Assembly: GCF_002080045.1 (NCBI RefSeq)
Contig: NZ_MUIN01000017.1
Coordinates: 1-64,000, forward strand
Length of the DNA stretch: 64,000 bases
From: Pseudomonas sp. Bc-h
GTDB lineage: Bacteria; Pseudomonadota; Gammaproteobacteria; Pseudomonadales; Pseudomonadaceae
Direction of reading: 5' to 3'
Shown here: positions 42,024-51,074 of the stretch, piece by piece
Layout of the letters: each line of letters begins with the position of its first letter
How positions within the stretch are numbered: the stretch's first letter is position 1
The notes under the pieces: generated by a model
The model's input: the letters and a program-made list of their open reading frames with translations, nothing else
The model's database searches: none
What the model was told of the DNA's origin: nothing
Made by a program: the position numbers and the translations under genes

Positions 42024-45000
42024 TTATCGAAATAGCCGATCCCGCACCTGCAGCATCATTCCCGCATCCAGTTCGCCCCAGTATTGCGGTTTGCCTGCGA
42101 CGATAGCGGCGATGGGAACGCCGTCGCGATACACCAGACGATTACCCACCACCGCAGGGACCTTCGCGCCTGGCAACAAGGTGCCGGCCAGGTTCAGCGG
42201 ATCAACGCCACTCACACCGATCAAGCTTCCATCCAGCGGGCGCTTGCGCACTTCACGCAGTAACGGAATCGCCTCGGGCAGTGCGAACTGTTCGCCTGCC
42301 AGTCCCGCGACAAAGCGCCCGCCGCGAATTTCGCCTCGCGCTTCCAGACGGTGGAACGTGCGAAGCAATTCACGCCAGCTCGGTAGCCAGTCCGCTTCGC
42401 GTTCCAGCAGCCGCCAGAACACGACGCCATAGCGGCGCAACAGCGTCATGGCGATGTGTTCGAGGGTATCGCTGTCGAGTCGTTGCGATGCAGGCGCTTG
42501 CTTGACCGGGGCGCGTCGCAATAGGGCCCAGCGCCCGGCATCGTCCATCCCGCCAATGAACGCTCCGCGATTACGCCGACTGGTGTGCGCCGCGCGCTTG
42601 CTGGCAGGCGTGATCAGTGCGCGAAGCCCGGCGAAGCTGTCGGCGTTAACAAGGCCTGCGCCGACCAGTTCCTGCAACGCGTTTTCAAGTTCGGTGCGTA
42701 GCAGGTGCGCTTCGCCAGTGAGCTCATCGAAGAACATCGCGCCATGGGTCGACAGCACTTCATGCACCTTCTGCGCGCGCAATGACAATTCGGTTGGCGC
42801 AGGTTGCTCGGTCAGGCCGCTCCACAAACGTACCTGAGGGCGTGGCAACAGCACAATCGGCGTACTGCGCAACGCCGCGCTGCCAACCTTGTTGCGGCTG
42901 GTCAGGCGCATCCACACCACCTTGCCGGACCGACACAGGTCATCCAGCCAGCTTTGGGAATAGTCCTTCAAGCGCGCCGGAAGAATGTCGCTGTCCCAGG
43001 CGCCTGCGGCTGCCGAAAAACCTTCAAGCTGATCGACCACTTCCGGCAACGCAGCCTTGCCCTGACTCTGTGTCGAAGTGGAAAGATGCTGCCAGTCGAA
43101 CAGGAACCGCACGAAGTCCTGCAACGAGACGGGCTCGATTTCCCGGCGCAGGCGTTTGACGGTGTAGCGATGAATGCGCGACAGCAGATGCCGCTCGCAC
43201 CATTGCTCTTCGCTGGCGCCCGGATCGAAACGGCCACGAAGCACGTAGCCTTCGTTTTCAAGTTGCGCCAATGCCTGAGCGACCTCGCCGGGCGGCAGGG
43301 CCAGAGGCTCGGCGATGGCTTGCAAGGTCAACGGCCCGAACCCGCTCAAGCGGGCGCGCACGATCTCGACTCTGGCGTCATCCTCACTCCAGGCTTCATC
43401 GAAACCTGGCAACGCAACCAATGGCGGGTGCATCTCAGCGTCTGTATAGACGGCCTGGAGGCAGGTCAGACGTTCCAGCGCAATCCACAGCGCTTGCTCG
43501 GGCGTCACTTGCAAGCGAGTTGCGCGGCCGGAGCGGGCGAGGCTTTCCAGCCATTTCATCCAGTCCTGCTGATCCCGTGCTTCCGGGCCGCTGACGCAGC
43601 CCAGGCTCATCAGCGCTTCGTGCATTTCATCCACATTCTGCGGTTGCGGCCAGGCCTCGTCGCTGACGGCTGCTATCGCGTCGGCGTCGAGCGCGCCCAA
43701 GTCGTCGGCAGATTCAGGATCGCTCCAGCGGCGATTGAGTACGGCTTGGGTCCGGCGCTCTTCAAGCGGCGCGTCGTCCAGAAAGGTGTAGGGCTTGGCA
43801 TTGAGAATTTCAGCCGCCAAAGGGGAGGGCGCAGGCAGGTCTCGGCTGATCAGGCGCACTTCGCCTTTTTCCATGCGTCGCAGCAATGCCAGCCAACCGT
43901 CTGCGTCCATCGCCTCATGCAGGCAATCGTCGAGGGTCTGTTCTACCAGCGGATGCTCGGGGACTTCCCGTTCGCCCACCAGGTTTTCCAGGCAGGCGAT
44001 CTGGTCCGGGAACACCGTGGCGATCAGGTCTTCGCTCTTCATGCGTTGTAGTTGCGGCGCGACCTTGCGCCCGCCCGCGTAACGCGGCAGGGCCAGCGCG
44101 ACACCCGCGTTCCAGCGCCAGCGCACCCCAAACAGCGGCGCATCGAGCACGGCCTGAATCAGCAGATGCTCGGCGGTATTGGAATTGAGGTAACGCCAGA
44201 CCTCGTCCAGCGCAAAGCTGTGGCTGGTGGACAATGAAAGGACGATCGCGTCTTCGCTGGCAGCGGCCTGCAACTCGAAATTGAAGGTGCGACAGAACCG
44301 CTTGCGCAGTGCCAGACCCCAGGCCCGATTCACGCGGCTGCCAAACGGTGTGTGGATGACCAGTTGCGTGCCGCCGGACTCGTCAAAGAACCGCTCCATC
44401 ACCAGCGTGTCCTGGGAGGGCAGCGCGCCGAGGGCCGAGTGAGCGCGGGCCAGATAATCGCCAATCTGCTCCGCGCTGGCTGAATCCAGTCCCAGGGTTT
44501 TCATCAGCCAGTCGATGCATGGCCGCAAGTTGCCCGGGTGGGCGCTGAGTTGTTGGTCGATATCGGCCTGCAAACGCGCCACGGCGAAGGAAAGTTCGTC
44601 ACTGCGGCCGGGCGCCTCGCCCAGCCAGAACGGAATGTTCGGTGGCACGCCTTGCGCATCTTCGACCCGTACGCGGCCCGCATCGATGCGCAGTATTCGG
44701 TAGGAAGTGTTGCCCAACTGGAAGATGTCGCCGGCAATGCTTTCCACGGCGAAGTCTTCGTTGACCGTGCCGATGTTCAGCGCCTGCGGTTCGAGAATCA
44801 CACTGTAGTCGGCGTTGTCCGGAATCGTCCCGCCACTGGTGACCGCCGTGAGTTTGCTACCGCGTCGCCCGCGCAACGTACCGGTCACTGCGTCGCGGTG
44901 CAGATAGGCCGCGCGCACGCCCTGACGGCCGCTGTAGCCTTCGGCGAGCATGCCCAGTAGCGCCTGATAGTGGCCTTCGTCGAGTTCCGCGTAGGGCGAC

Positions 45001-46337
45001 GCCTTGCGGAACAGCTCCAGAAGCGCCTGTTCGTGCCACTCCTGACAACTGACCTCGGCAATGATCTGCTGCGCCAACACATCCAGCGGCGCCTTTGGAA
45101 TCAACAGAGTGTCGAGTTCCCCGCGTCGTACGCAGTCCAGAAGGGCTGCGCATTCGATCAAGTCATCCCGCGAAACGGCGAACAGTCGGCCCTTGGGCGT
45201 TCCACCAACCTGGTGGCCGGAGCGTCCTACGCGCTGGAGGAAGGCAGCGATGGAGCGCGGCGAACTGATCTGGCAGACCAGATCGACATCGCCAATATCG
45301 ATACCGAGTTCCAGCGAAGCAGTGGCAATCAGGACCTGGAGATCACCGCGCTTGAGCCGTTGCTCGGCGTCCAGACGCTGCTCCTTGGCGAGGCTGCCAT
45401 GGTGCGCCGCCACAGCCTCTTTGCCGAGACGTTCGCTCAGGTGCCGAGCCATGCGTTCGGCCAGGCGTCGGGTGTTGACGAAGATCAGCGTGGTGCGATG
45501 TTCCCGGGCAAGCTCTGCCAGGCGGTCATAGACCAGCTGCCAGACGTCGTTGGCCATCACCGCCGTCAGCGGCACGGGCGGGACTTCAATGGCCAGATCC
45601 CTGGGCCGCGCATGCCCGATGTCGACAATCGCGCAAGGCCGGCGGACCGGGTCGCTGCCGACCAGAAAACGCGAAACCCGATCAATGGGTTTCTGGGTCG
45701 CGGAGAGCCCGATGCGCAGCAAAGGTTGTTCACACAGCGCCTGCAATCGTTCAAGGCTAAGCGCCAGATGGCTGCCGCGTTTACTGGCGGCGATGGCGTG
45801 AATCTCGTCGACGATCACCGTTTGTGTGTTCGACAACATGCGCCGGCCTGAATCCGAGCCCAGCAGCACGTACAACGATTCAGGCGTGGTCACCAGAATG
45901 TGCGGCGCGGTCTTGCGCATCGCCGTGCGTTCTTTCTGTTGGGTATCGCCCGTGCGCACGGCAGTGCTGATGCGCAATTGCGGCAGACCCCGTTGTGCCA
46001 ACTGCTCGGTGATGCCCGAGAGAGGGTTTTGCAGGTTGATCTGAATATCGTTGGACAGCGCCTTGAGGGGTGAGACGTAGACCACGAAGGTCTGATCTGG
46101 CAATTCGCCGCCCATGTCCAGGCCTTGATGAACCAAATCGTCTATCACCGCCAGAAACGCAGTCAGGGTTTTACCGGAGCCGGTGGGCGCAGCGATCAGC
46201 GTCGACTGACGTCGCTTGATCAACGGCCACGCCCCGGCCTGAGCTGCCGTGACAGCCGGGAATGTGTTGCGAAACCAGGCGCTGACAGCGGGGTGAAAGG
46301 CGTCGAGTACCGGATCGAGAGTCTGGGAAACATTCAT
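42024..46337 (-). CDS. lhr: Large ATP-dependent helicase Lhr
   Basis: Lhr (1437 residues from the ATG at 46337) is a superfamily 2 DNA/RNA helicase implicated in DNA repair. Motifs: APTGSGKT (50-57), DEIH (VIVDEIHAIA), TASLELGIDIG and QRVGRSGHQ. After the Lhr-core comes a long C-terminal extension, so it is the large form found in E. coli rather than the short Lhr-core. A TTG at 46373 is also in frame, but neither start has a good ribosome site. It is transcribed divergently from an SDR gene and stands alone. Confidence 0.93.
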   Translation of the reverse strand: MNVSQTLDPVLDAFHPAVSAWFRNTFPAVTAAQAGAWPLIKRRQSTLIAAPTGSGKTLTAFLAVIDDLVHQGLDMGGELPDQTFVVYVSPLKALSNDIQINLQNPLSGITEQLAQRGLPQLRISTAVRTGDTQQKERTAMRKTAPHILVTTPESLYVLLGSDSGRRMLSNTQTVIVDEIHAIAASKRGSHLALSLERLQALCEQPLLRIGLSATQKPIDRVSRFLVGSDPVRRPCAIVDIGHARPRDLAIEVPPVPLTAVMANDVWQLVYDRLAELAREHRTTLIFVNTRRLAERMARHLSERLGKEAVAAHHGSLAKEQRLDAEQRLKRGDLQVLIATASLELGIDIGDVDLVCQISSPRSIAAFLQRVGRSGHQVGGTPKGRLFAVSRDDLIECAALLDCVRRGELDTLLIPKAPLDVLAQQIIAEVSCQEWHEQALLELFRKASPYAELDEGHYQALLGMLAEGYSGRQGVRAAYLHRDAVTGTLRGRRGSKLTAVTSGGTIPDNADYSVILEPQALNIGTVNEDFAVESIAGDIFQLGNTSYRILRIDAGRVRVEDAQGVPPNIPFWLGEAPGRSDELSFAVARLQADIDQQLSAHPGNLRPCIDWLMKTLGLDSASAEQIGDYLARAHSALGALPSQDTLVMERFFDESGGTQLVIHTPFGSRVNRAWGLALRKRFCRTFNFELQAAASEDAIVLSLSTSHSFALDEVWRYLNSNTAEHLLIQAVLDAPLFGVRWRWNAGVALALPRYAGGRKVAPQLQRMKSEDLIATVFPDQIACLENLVGEREVPEHPLVEQTLDDCLHEAMDADGWLALLRRMEKGEVRLISRDLPAPSPLAAEILNAKPYTFLDDAPLEERRTQAVLNRRWSDPESADDLGALDADAIAAVSDEAWPQPQNVDEMHEALMSLGCVSGPEARDQQDWMKWLESLARSGRATRLQVTPEQALWIALERLTCLQAVYTDAEMHPPLVALPGFDEAWSEDDARVEIVRARLSGFGPLTLQAIAEPLALPPGEVAQALAQLENEGYVLRGRFDPGASEEQWCERHLLSRIHRYTVKRLRREIEPVSLQDFVRFLFDWQHLSTSTQSQGKAALPEVVDQLEGFSAAAGAWDSDILPARLKDYSQSWLDDLCRSGKVVWMRLTSRNKVGSAALRSTPIVLLPRPQVRLWSGLTEQPAPTELSLRAQKVHEVLSTHGAMFFDELTGEAHLLRTELENALQELVGAGLVNADSFAGLRALITPASKRAAHTSRRNRGAFIGGMDDAGRWALLRRAPVKQAPASQRLDSDTLEHIAMTLLRRYGVVFWRLLEREADWLPSWRELLRTFHRLEARGEIRGGRFVAGLAGEQFALPEAIPLLREVRKRPLDGSLIGVSGVDPLNLAGTLLPGAKVPAVVGNRLVYRDGVPIAAIVAGKPQYWGELDAGMMLQVRDRLFR

Positions 46338-46484
46338 GGGTAAATTTATGCGGGCGCTGGCTTGCGGATGCAAGGGCCGGTGATCGGGGGCTTTGCCCGT
46401 CCACCTGTTGGGACTTGTCCATCGACGTGTTATGTTTGTGAGCGTTTTTCACCTATTTTTCTCAAGACTGAGCCTGCTGACTCT

Positions 46485-47369
46485 ATGCGAATGCGCCTTA
46501 TGCTGTTGGGCGGCGGGAATGCCCTTGGGCAGGCGTTGATTCGTCTGGGTGCCGAGGAGGACATTGGATTCCTCGCACCGCGTCCACCGCAAGACGGTTG
46601 GGATGCGGCAAGCCTGACGCAACTGCTCGATGACACCCGCCCGGATGCCTTGATCAATCTTGCTTACTACTTCGACTGGTTTCAGGCGCAGAGCGTGAGT
46701 GCAGAGCGGTTGAGCTCTCAGGAGCGCGCCGTCGAGCGCCTCTCCGAACTGTGCCAGCACCACAACATCGTTCTCGTTCAACCTTCCAGCTATCGCGTAT
46801 TCGATGGCTCGCGAGCGACTGCCTACAGCGAAAAAGACGAACCTGTACCGCTGGGTTCCCGTGGTCAGGCGCTATGGCGGATCGAACAAAGCGTGCGTGC
46901 GACCTGCCCGCAACATGTGCTGCTGCGTTTTGGCTGGCTGCTCGACGACAGCGCCGACGGCGTGCTCGGGCGGTTTCTGAAGCGCGCCGAGTCCCCTAAC
47001 GAATTGTTGATGGCCGACGACCGCCGTGGCAATCCGACGCCGGTCGATGACGCCGCGCGGGTGATCATCTCGGTCCTCAAGCAACTGGACTGCGCCGCGC
47101 CGCTGTGGGGCACTTATCATTACGCAGGTCACGAGGCGACAACGCCGCTGGCGCTGGGGCAAGCGATCCTTACAGAAGCGCGTCTGATGCGTGCACTGGC
47201 CATCGAAGCCCCGACGGCTCAAGCCCATGCCGCCAGCCCCGACGCTGCCGAAGAACCGCAGAACGCCGTGCTGGCCTGCAAGAAAATCCTTCACACTTTT
47301 GGTATCAAGCCCCGCGCATGGCGTGCCGGTTTGCCCAGCTTACTGGACCGCTATTACCGTCATGTCTGA
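46485..47369 (+). CDS. RmlD-like sugar-nucleotide reductase (SDR family)
   Basis: The 294-residue product has an N-terminal Rossmann motif (LMLLGGGNALGQAL, 6-17) and the layout of dTDP-4-dehydrorhamnose-reductase-like proteins (PSSYRVFDG, GQALWRIEQ, LLRFGWLLDD). The usual YxxxK is not obvious, so catalytic activity is uncertain. I chose the ATG giving MRMRLMLLGGG. The last 8 nt overlap the next gene, an epimerase. This pair matches PA4069-PA4068 of P. aeruginosa by position; no other polysaccharide gene is near. Confidence 0.78.
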   Translation: MRMRLMLLGGGNALGQALIRLGAEEDIGFLAPRPPQDGWDAASLTQLLDDTRPDALINLAYYFDWFQAQSVSAERLSSQERAVERLSELCQHHNIVLVQPSSYRVFDGSRATAYSEKDEPVPLGSRGQALWRIEQSVRATCPQHVLLRFGWLLDDSADGVLGRFLKRAESPNELLMADDRRGNPTPVDDAARVIISVLKQLDCAAPLWGTYHYAGHEATTPLALGQAILTEARLMRALAIEAPTAQAHAASPDAAEEPQNAVLACKKILHTFGIKPRAWRAGLPSLLDRYYRHV

Positions 47370-48291
47370 TGCTCCTGTCCTCATCACCGGCGGCGCCGGT
47401 TTCATCGGTTCTCACCTTGTCGACGCCTTGCTCGCCAAGGGTTACGCCGTGCGCATCCTCGACGACCTGTCCACCGGCAAGCGCAGCAACCTGCCGCTGG
47501 ACAACCCTGGGGTCGAACTGATTGAGGGCGATGTCGCCGATGCCGCCCTGGTGGCGCGCGCGGCGGCGGGCTGCCAGGCGGTGGCGCATCTGGCAGCAGT
47601 GGCGTCGGTGCAGGCTTCGGTCGACGATCCGGTGAAGACTCACCAGAGCAATTTCATCGGCACCCTGAACGTCTGCGAGGCCATGCGCCAGGCGGGCATC
47701 AAGCGTGTGGTGTTCGCTTCGAGCGCTGCGGTGTACGGCAACAATGGTGAAGGTGAAGCCATCACCGAAGACACCGCAAAAGCGCCGCTGACGCCTTACG
47801 CATCGGACAAGCTGGCCAGCGAATACTATTTCGACTTCTACCGCCGCCAGCATGGGCTGGAGCCGGTGGTGTTCCGCTTCTTCAACATCTTCGGGCCGCG
47901 CCAGGACCCGTCTTCGCCGTATTCCGGCGTGATCAGCATTTTTGCCGAGCGCGCGGAGAAGGGCCTGCCGATTTCGGTGTTCGGTGATGGCGAGCAGACG
48001 CGGGACTTCTTCTACGTCGAAGACCTGGTCGATCTCGTGGTGCAGGGCTTCGAACTGCCTGCGGTGGAAGAAGGGGCGGTGAACGTCGGCTTGAACGCGA
48101 CCACTTCGCTCAACGAGCTGTTGGCGGCGTTCGAACAGGTGGTCGGCAGTCTGCCGCCGGTGACCTATCTCGCAGCCCGCTCAGGGGACATCAAGCACTC
48201 CCGCGCCAACAACCAACGGTTACTGGAGCGCTTCATCGTTCCTGAGCCAACGCCGTTGAAAGTCGGGCTGGCGCGCTTGCTGGGGCGCTGA
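47362..48291 (+). CDS. NAD-dependent sugar-nucleotide epimerase (GalE/WbpP-like)
   Basis: The 309-residue extended SDR has the NAD motif GGAGFIGSH (10-18), the catalytic Ser in FASSAAVYG and YASDK for YxxxK, followed by FFNIFGPRQ. It probably epimerises a UDP-sugar; the substrate cannot be read from sequence. It starts at the ATG overlapping the preceding SDR gene and is translationally coupled to it. A hairpin and REP elements follow. Confidence 0.88.
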   Translation: MSDAPVLITGGAGFIGSHLVDALLAKGYAVRILDDLSTGKRSNLPLDNPGVELIEGDVADAALVARAAAGCQAVAHLAAVASVQASVDDPVKTHQSNFIGTLNVCEAMRQAGIKRVVFASSAAVYGNNGEGEAITEDTAKAPLTPYASDKLASEYYFDFYRRQHGLEPVVFRFFNIFGPRQDPSSPYSGVISIFAERAEKGLPISVFGDGEQTRDFFYVEDLVDLVVQGFELPAVEEGAVNVGLNATTSLNELLAAFEQVVGSLPPVTYLAARSGDIKHSRANNQRLLERFIVPEPTPLKVGLARLLGR

Positions 48292-48305
48292 ATCGCGCAA
48301 CGCAA

Positions 48306-48328
48306 AAAGGCACCTTCAAGGTGCCTTT
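48306..48328. terminator. Hairpin terminator between epimerase and ompW
   Basis: A perfect 9-bp stem (48306-48314 with 48320-48328). Read on the minus strand it ends in five T residues, and on the plus strand in three, so it suits both convergent genes. Confidence 0.75.
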
Positions 48329-48351
48329 CGCGTTTGCGGACAAATGAACTC

Positions 48352-48421
48352 CTGTAGCCGTCCGGCTTGCCGGCGGTGGCGTTGTCGAAATCGCGACCGC
48401 CGGCGAGCCAGATTGCTACAG
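48352..48421. repeat. Inverted pair of REP elements (BIME-like)
   Basis: The left copy begins CTGTAGCCGTCCGGCTTGCC (48352) and the inverted copy ends at 48421; read on the minus strand it begins CTGTAGCAATCTGGCTCGCC. Each contains its own GCCGGC palindrome. It is the same family as the repeat at 41980-42004. Both clusters lie at 3' ends of convergent genes, typical of Pseudomonas REPs. No REP transposase lies in the window. Confidence 0.75.
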
Positions 48422-48449
48422 AGTCATCGACCCTGGGTAGTGACGTGCC

Positions 48450-49136
48450 TCAGAACTTGTAACCAAACCCCAGCATGTAAACCCACGGGTCGACATCGAC
48501 GTTGACCTTGGTGCGTCCGACGCCAAGCGCCGAAGGGCCGTCCAGCGATGCCTGGGTGTCGATGTCCACGTACCAGACCGCAGCGTTGACCATGATCTTG
48601 TCAGTCAGCATGTAGTCCATCCCCACTTGTCCGGCCCAACCCCATGAATTTTTGATGTGCAGGTTGTTCATGCCCTGGCCCTTGCGGTCAGTGCTCAGGT
48701 TTTCGTCGTAGAACCAGGTGTAGTTAACGCCCAGACCGGCATATGGCTGGAATTTCGAGTTGGCTTCCATCGGGTAGTACTGCAGCGATAGTGTCGGCGG
48801 CAGCTGTTTGACATCCGCCAGTTTGCCATCCAGCCCCGCGCCGAGGCCCTTGAGTGCGACGGTGTGCTGGAACGGCGTGGAGGCCAGCAGCTCGACCCCG
48901 ACGTGATCGGTCAGCATGTAAGCGAAAGTCAGGCCCAGTTGAGTGTCGCTGTCCAATGTCGCTTTGGTGCCCGGTGCCTTGACGCCGTCGAATTTCAAGT
49001 TGCCGCTGTCTTCGTTGGGTGCAGTGGTGGCCGCGCCGGCGCGAACGATGATGTCACCGGCCTGGTGAGCGTGGGCAGCAAGAGGTACGCCGAGTGCGAG
49101 CGCGAGCAACGACGCGCTGAGCAAGGACTTGTTCAT
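48450..49136 (-). CDS. oprG: OmpW/OprG-family outer-membrane porin
   Basis: The 228-residue precursor has a signal peptide (1-23, cleaved near AHA|HQ) and forms an eight-stranded barrel ending in the C-terminal aromatic (GFGYKF). OmpW-family porins carry small hydrophobic molecules across the outer membrane. The gene is next to the epimerase as PA4067 (oprG) is next to PA4068. An Anr/FNR-like site lies 64-78 nt upstream of the ATG, at the right distance from a -10 box for anaerobic activation. Confidence 0.92.
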   Translation of the reverse strand: MNKSLLSASLLALALGVPLAAHAHQAGDIIVRAGAATTAPNEDSGNLKFDGVKAPGTKATLDSDTQLGLTFAYMLTDHVGVELLASTPFQHTVALKGLGAGLDGKLADVKQLPPTLSLQYYPMEANSKFQPYAGLGVNYTWFYDENLSTDRKGQGMNNLHIKNSWGWAGQVGMDYMLTDKIMVNAAVWYVDIDTQASLDGPSALGVGRTKVNVDVDPWVYMLGFGYKF

Positions 49137-49172
49137 GGGGGCTCCGTAAAGGCATTGGAAAGGGATGCCTTA

Positions 49173-49214
49173 ATGTTACGGAGGGACTGGAGCGAGTGTT
49201 TTGACCTGGCTCAA
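49173..49214 (-). promoter_or_regulatory. ompW promoter with Anr/FNR-like box
   Basis: TTGACCTGGCTCAA (49201-49214) is a half-symmetric match to the FNR/Anr consensus TTGAT-N4-ATCAA. On the minus strand a TAACAT -10 lies at 49178-49173. If transcription starts near 49166, the box is centred at -41.5, the class II activator position. The mRNA would then start with a small stem-loop (GGCAT/ATGCC). Confidence 0.6.
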
Positions 49215-49275
49215 TGAAGCGTTGATCAGAACACCCGTGGCCCTGCTGCTAAAGGAATTGTTGAACTCGGGATGC

Positions 49276-49797
49276 TCACTGATCCGGCAGTTCATACACC
49301 AGAATTTTGTCCGCCTCCATCTGATAGCCGGCATCGGCCAGTTCGCTGGTGCTCGATTTGACCTGCATCGGCCCCTCGATCCAGTACGGCTGATACAACT
49401 CGTCGACCTTCACACCCAGCTCACTGGTGACGTGGACGATCTGGTTCGGCGGCGGGGGCGGTACATGGATGCAGGCGCCGAAATACGGCACCAGCAGAAA
49501 CTCCGTGACGCGGCCTTCTTCGCTGACCTCCAGCGGCACGATGTAACCCGGCAGGCGCACCATCTGGCCGTCGAGCGATTTGACTACTGGCGCGTGGGGC
49601 GCCAATTGGTGAGCGGCGGGCGCGGATTCCACTGACAAGGCATCGGCCATTTTCGACAGGTCGTGGATGGGCGCCGTGACCAGTTTCACCGGCGGCGCAT
49701 CGGGCGGAATCATTTCCTGCCAGGTCAGCACCCGCAGGTCCTGCGCCCACAAGGGGCTTGCGCACAGCAACGACAACAGCACCCACAAGCCACGCAT
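49276..49797 (-). CDS. DUF3299 exported protein of the zinc-linked operon
   Basis: The 173-residue product has a signal peptide (1-19, ending LWAQ) and matches the DUF3299 family; LPGYIVPLE, YFGACIHVPPPPPNQ and YWIEGPM are conserved. Function is not known. It starts at the ATG with TGAGGA 8 nt before it, 10 nt after the ABC permease stop. It is the last gene of the four-gene operon matching PA4063-PA4066. The Cys-His pair in GACIHVPP could bind metal, but that is a guess. Confidence 0.85.
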   Translation of the reverse strand: MRGLWVLLSLLCASPLWAQDLRVLTWQEMIPPDAPPVKLVTAPIHDLSKMADALSVESAPAAHQLAPHAPVVKSLDGQMVRLPGYIVPLEVSEEGRVTEFLLVPYFGACIHVPPPPPNQIVHVTSELGVKVDELYQPYWIEGPMQVKSSTSELADAGYQMEADKILVYELPDQ

Positions 49798-49807
49798 CAC
49801 AAGGTCC

Positions 49808-51073
49808 TCACAAACGAATCGACAGGCCATCGGCCAACGACTGGCGATAAGCGCGCCAGGCCGGCACCACGCCCATCAGCAGCGCCGCGCCGAGAATGCC
49901 GCCCAGCAGCGTCCATTCATAAGCGCTCGGCAGGGACAGTGGCAAGTACAAACCGTAGTTCGCCTGGACATAACCCTGGGCCGCGGCGATCCCGACGTAC
50001 AACAACGCAAGGCCGCTGACCGCGCCCGCAAGCGCCAGAGCAAAGGCTTCCAGAATCAACAAACTTGCGATGTGCCAAGGCCGCGCGCCGACTGAACGCA
50101 GAATGGCCATTTCTCGACGCCGCTCGTTGAGGCTGGTGAGAATCGCCGTAAGCATGCCGATCAGCCCGGTCAGCACCACGAACAGAGAGATCACGAAGAG
50201 TGCCTTTTCGGCAGTGCCCATCAGACTCCATAGCTCCTGCAAAGCCACGCCGGGCAAGATAGCCAGCATGGGCTCGCCACGAAACTCGTTGATCTCACGC
50301 TGCAGGGCAAAGGTCGAGATCTTGTTGTTGAGTCCCAGCATGAAGGCGGTGATCGCCGTCGGCGTCAGGTCCATGTTGCGCGCCTGATCGGCAGTGATAC
50401 GCCCGGCGCCCTGCGCGGGAACGCCGTTGTGCCAGTCGATGTGGATCGCTTCCATGCCGCCGAGGCTGATATGCAACGTGCGGTCTACCGGGGTGCCGGT
50501 GCGTTTGAGAATGCCGACGACGGTAAATGGCTTGTCGTCATGCTTGACCAGACTCACCACCGCGACGCCGTGGGCCAGCACCAGTTTGTCGCCAAGTTTG
50601 TAATGCAGCGCATCGGCCACTTCGGCGCCCAGTACCACCTCGAATGGGTCGGTGGCGAAGGGGCGGCCATCGGCGATTTGCAGATGTTGCTGGCGGCCGT
50701 ACTGGTAATGCTCGAAATACGATTCGTTGGTGCCCATCACCCGATAGCCGCGGTGGCTATCACCCAGTGAAATCGGAATCGCCCACTTCACCTGCTTGCT
50801 GTTGGCGAAGTGCTCGAAGCTGTCCCAGCGGATGTTGTTGGTGGCGTTGCCGATGCGAAACACCGAATACAGCAGCAGATTCACCGAGCCAGAACGAGCC
50901 CCGACAATGAGGTCGGTGCCACTGATGGTGCTGGCGAAGCTGGCGCGGGCTTCGGTGCGCACACGCTCCACGGCCAGCAGCAGGCAGACCGACAACGCGA
51001 TGGCGAAAGCGGTAAGAAAGGCGGTAAAGCGGCGGTTGGCGAGACTGGCCAACGCCAGGCGAAGAAGATACAT
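49808..51073 (-). CDS. ABC transporter permease (FtsX/LolE-like, MacB fold)
   Basis: The 421-residue membrane protein has the FtsX-like layout: one N-terminal helix (about 20-38), a large periplasmic domain (about 40-270) and three C-terminal helices (about 285-410) with the conserved RRREMAILRSVGARP loop. Such permeases act as mechanotransmitters rather than importers, so a direct zinc-uptake role is doubtful. It starts one base after the stop of the ATPase gene (TGAGATG), indicating tight coupling. Confidence 0.9.
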   Translation of the reverse strand: MYLLRLALASLANRRFTAFLTAFAIALSVCLLLAVERVRTEARASFASTISGTDLIVGARSGSVNLLLYSVFRIGNATNNIRWDSFEHFANSKQVKWAIPISLGDSHRGYRVMGTNESYFEHYQYGRQQHLQIADGRPFATDPFEVVLGAEVADALHYKLGDKLVLAHGVAVVSLVKHDDKPFTVVGILKRTGTPVDRTLHISLGGMEAIHIDWHNGVPAQGAGRITADQARNMDLTPTAITAFMLGLNNKISTFALQREINEFRGEPMLAILPGVALQELWSLMGTAEKALFVISLFVVLTGLIGMLTAILTSLNERRREMAILRSVGARPWHIASLLILEAFALALAGAVSGLALLYVGIAAAQGYVQANYGLYLPLSLPSAYEWTLLGGILGAALLMGVVPAWRAYRQSLADGLSIRL

Positions 51074-51074
51074 C

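Noticed and set aside
42804..44051. A 415-codon frame antisense to lhr
   Set aside because: No start signal, no recognisable domain and high-GC shadow composition; lhr motifs on the other strand are unambiguous.
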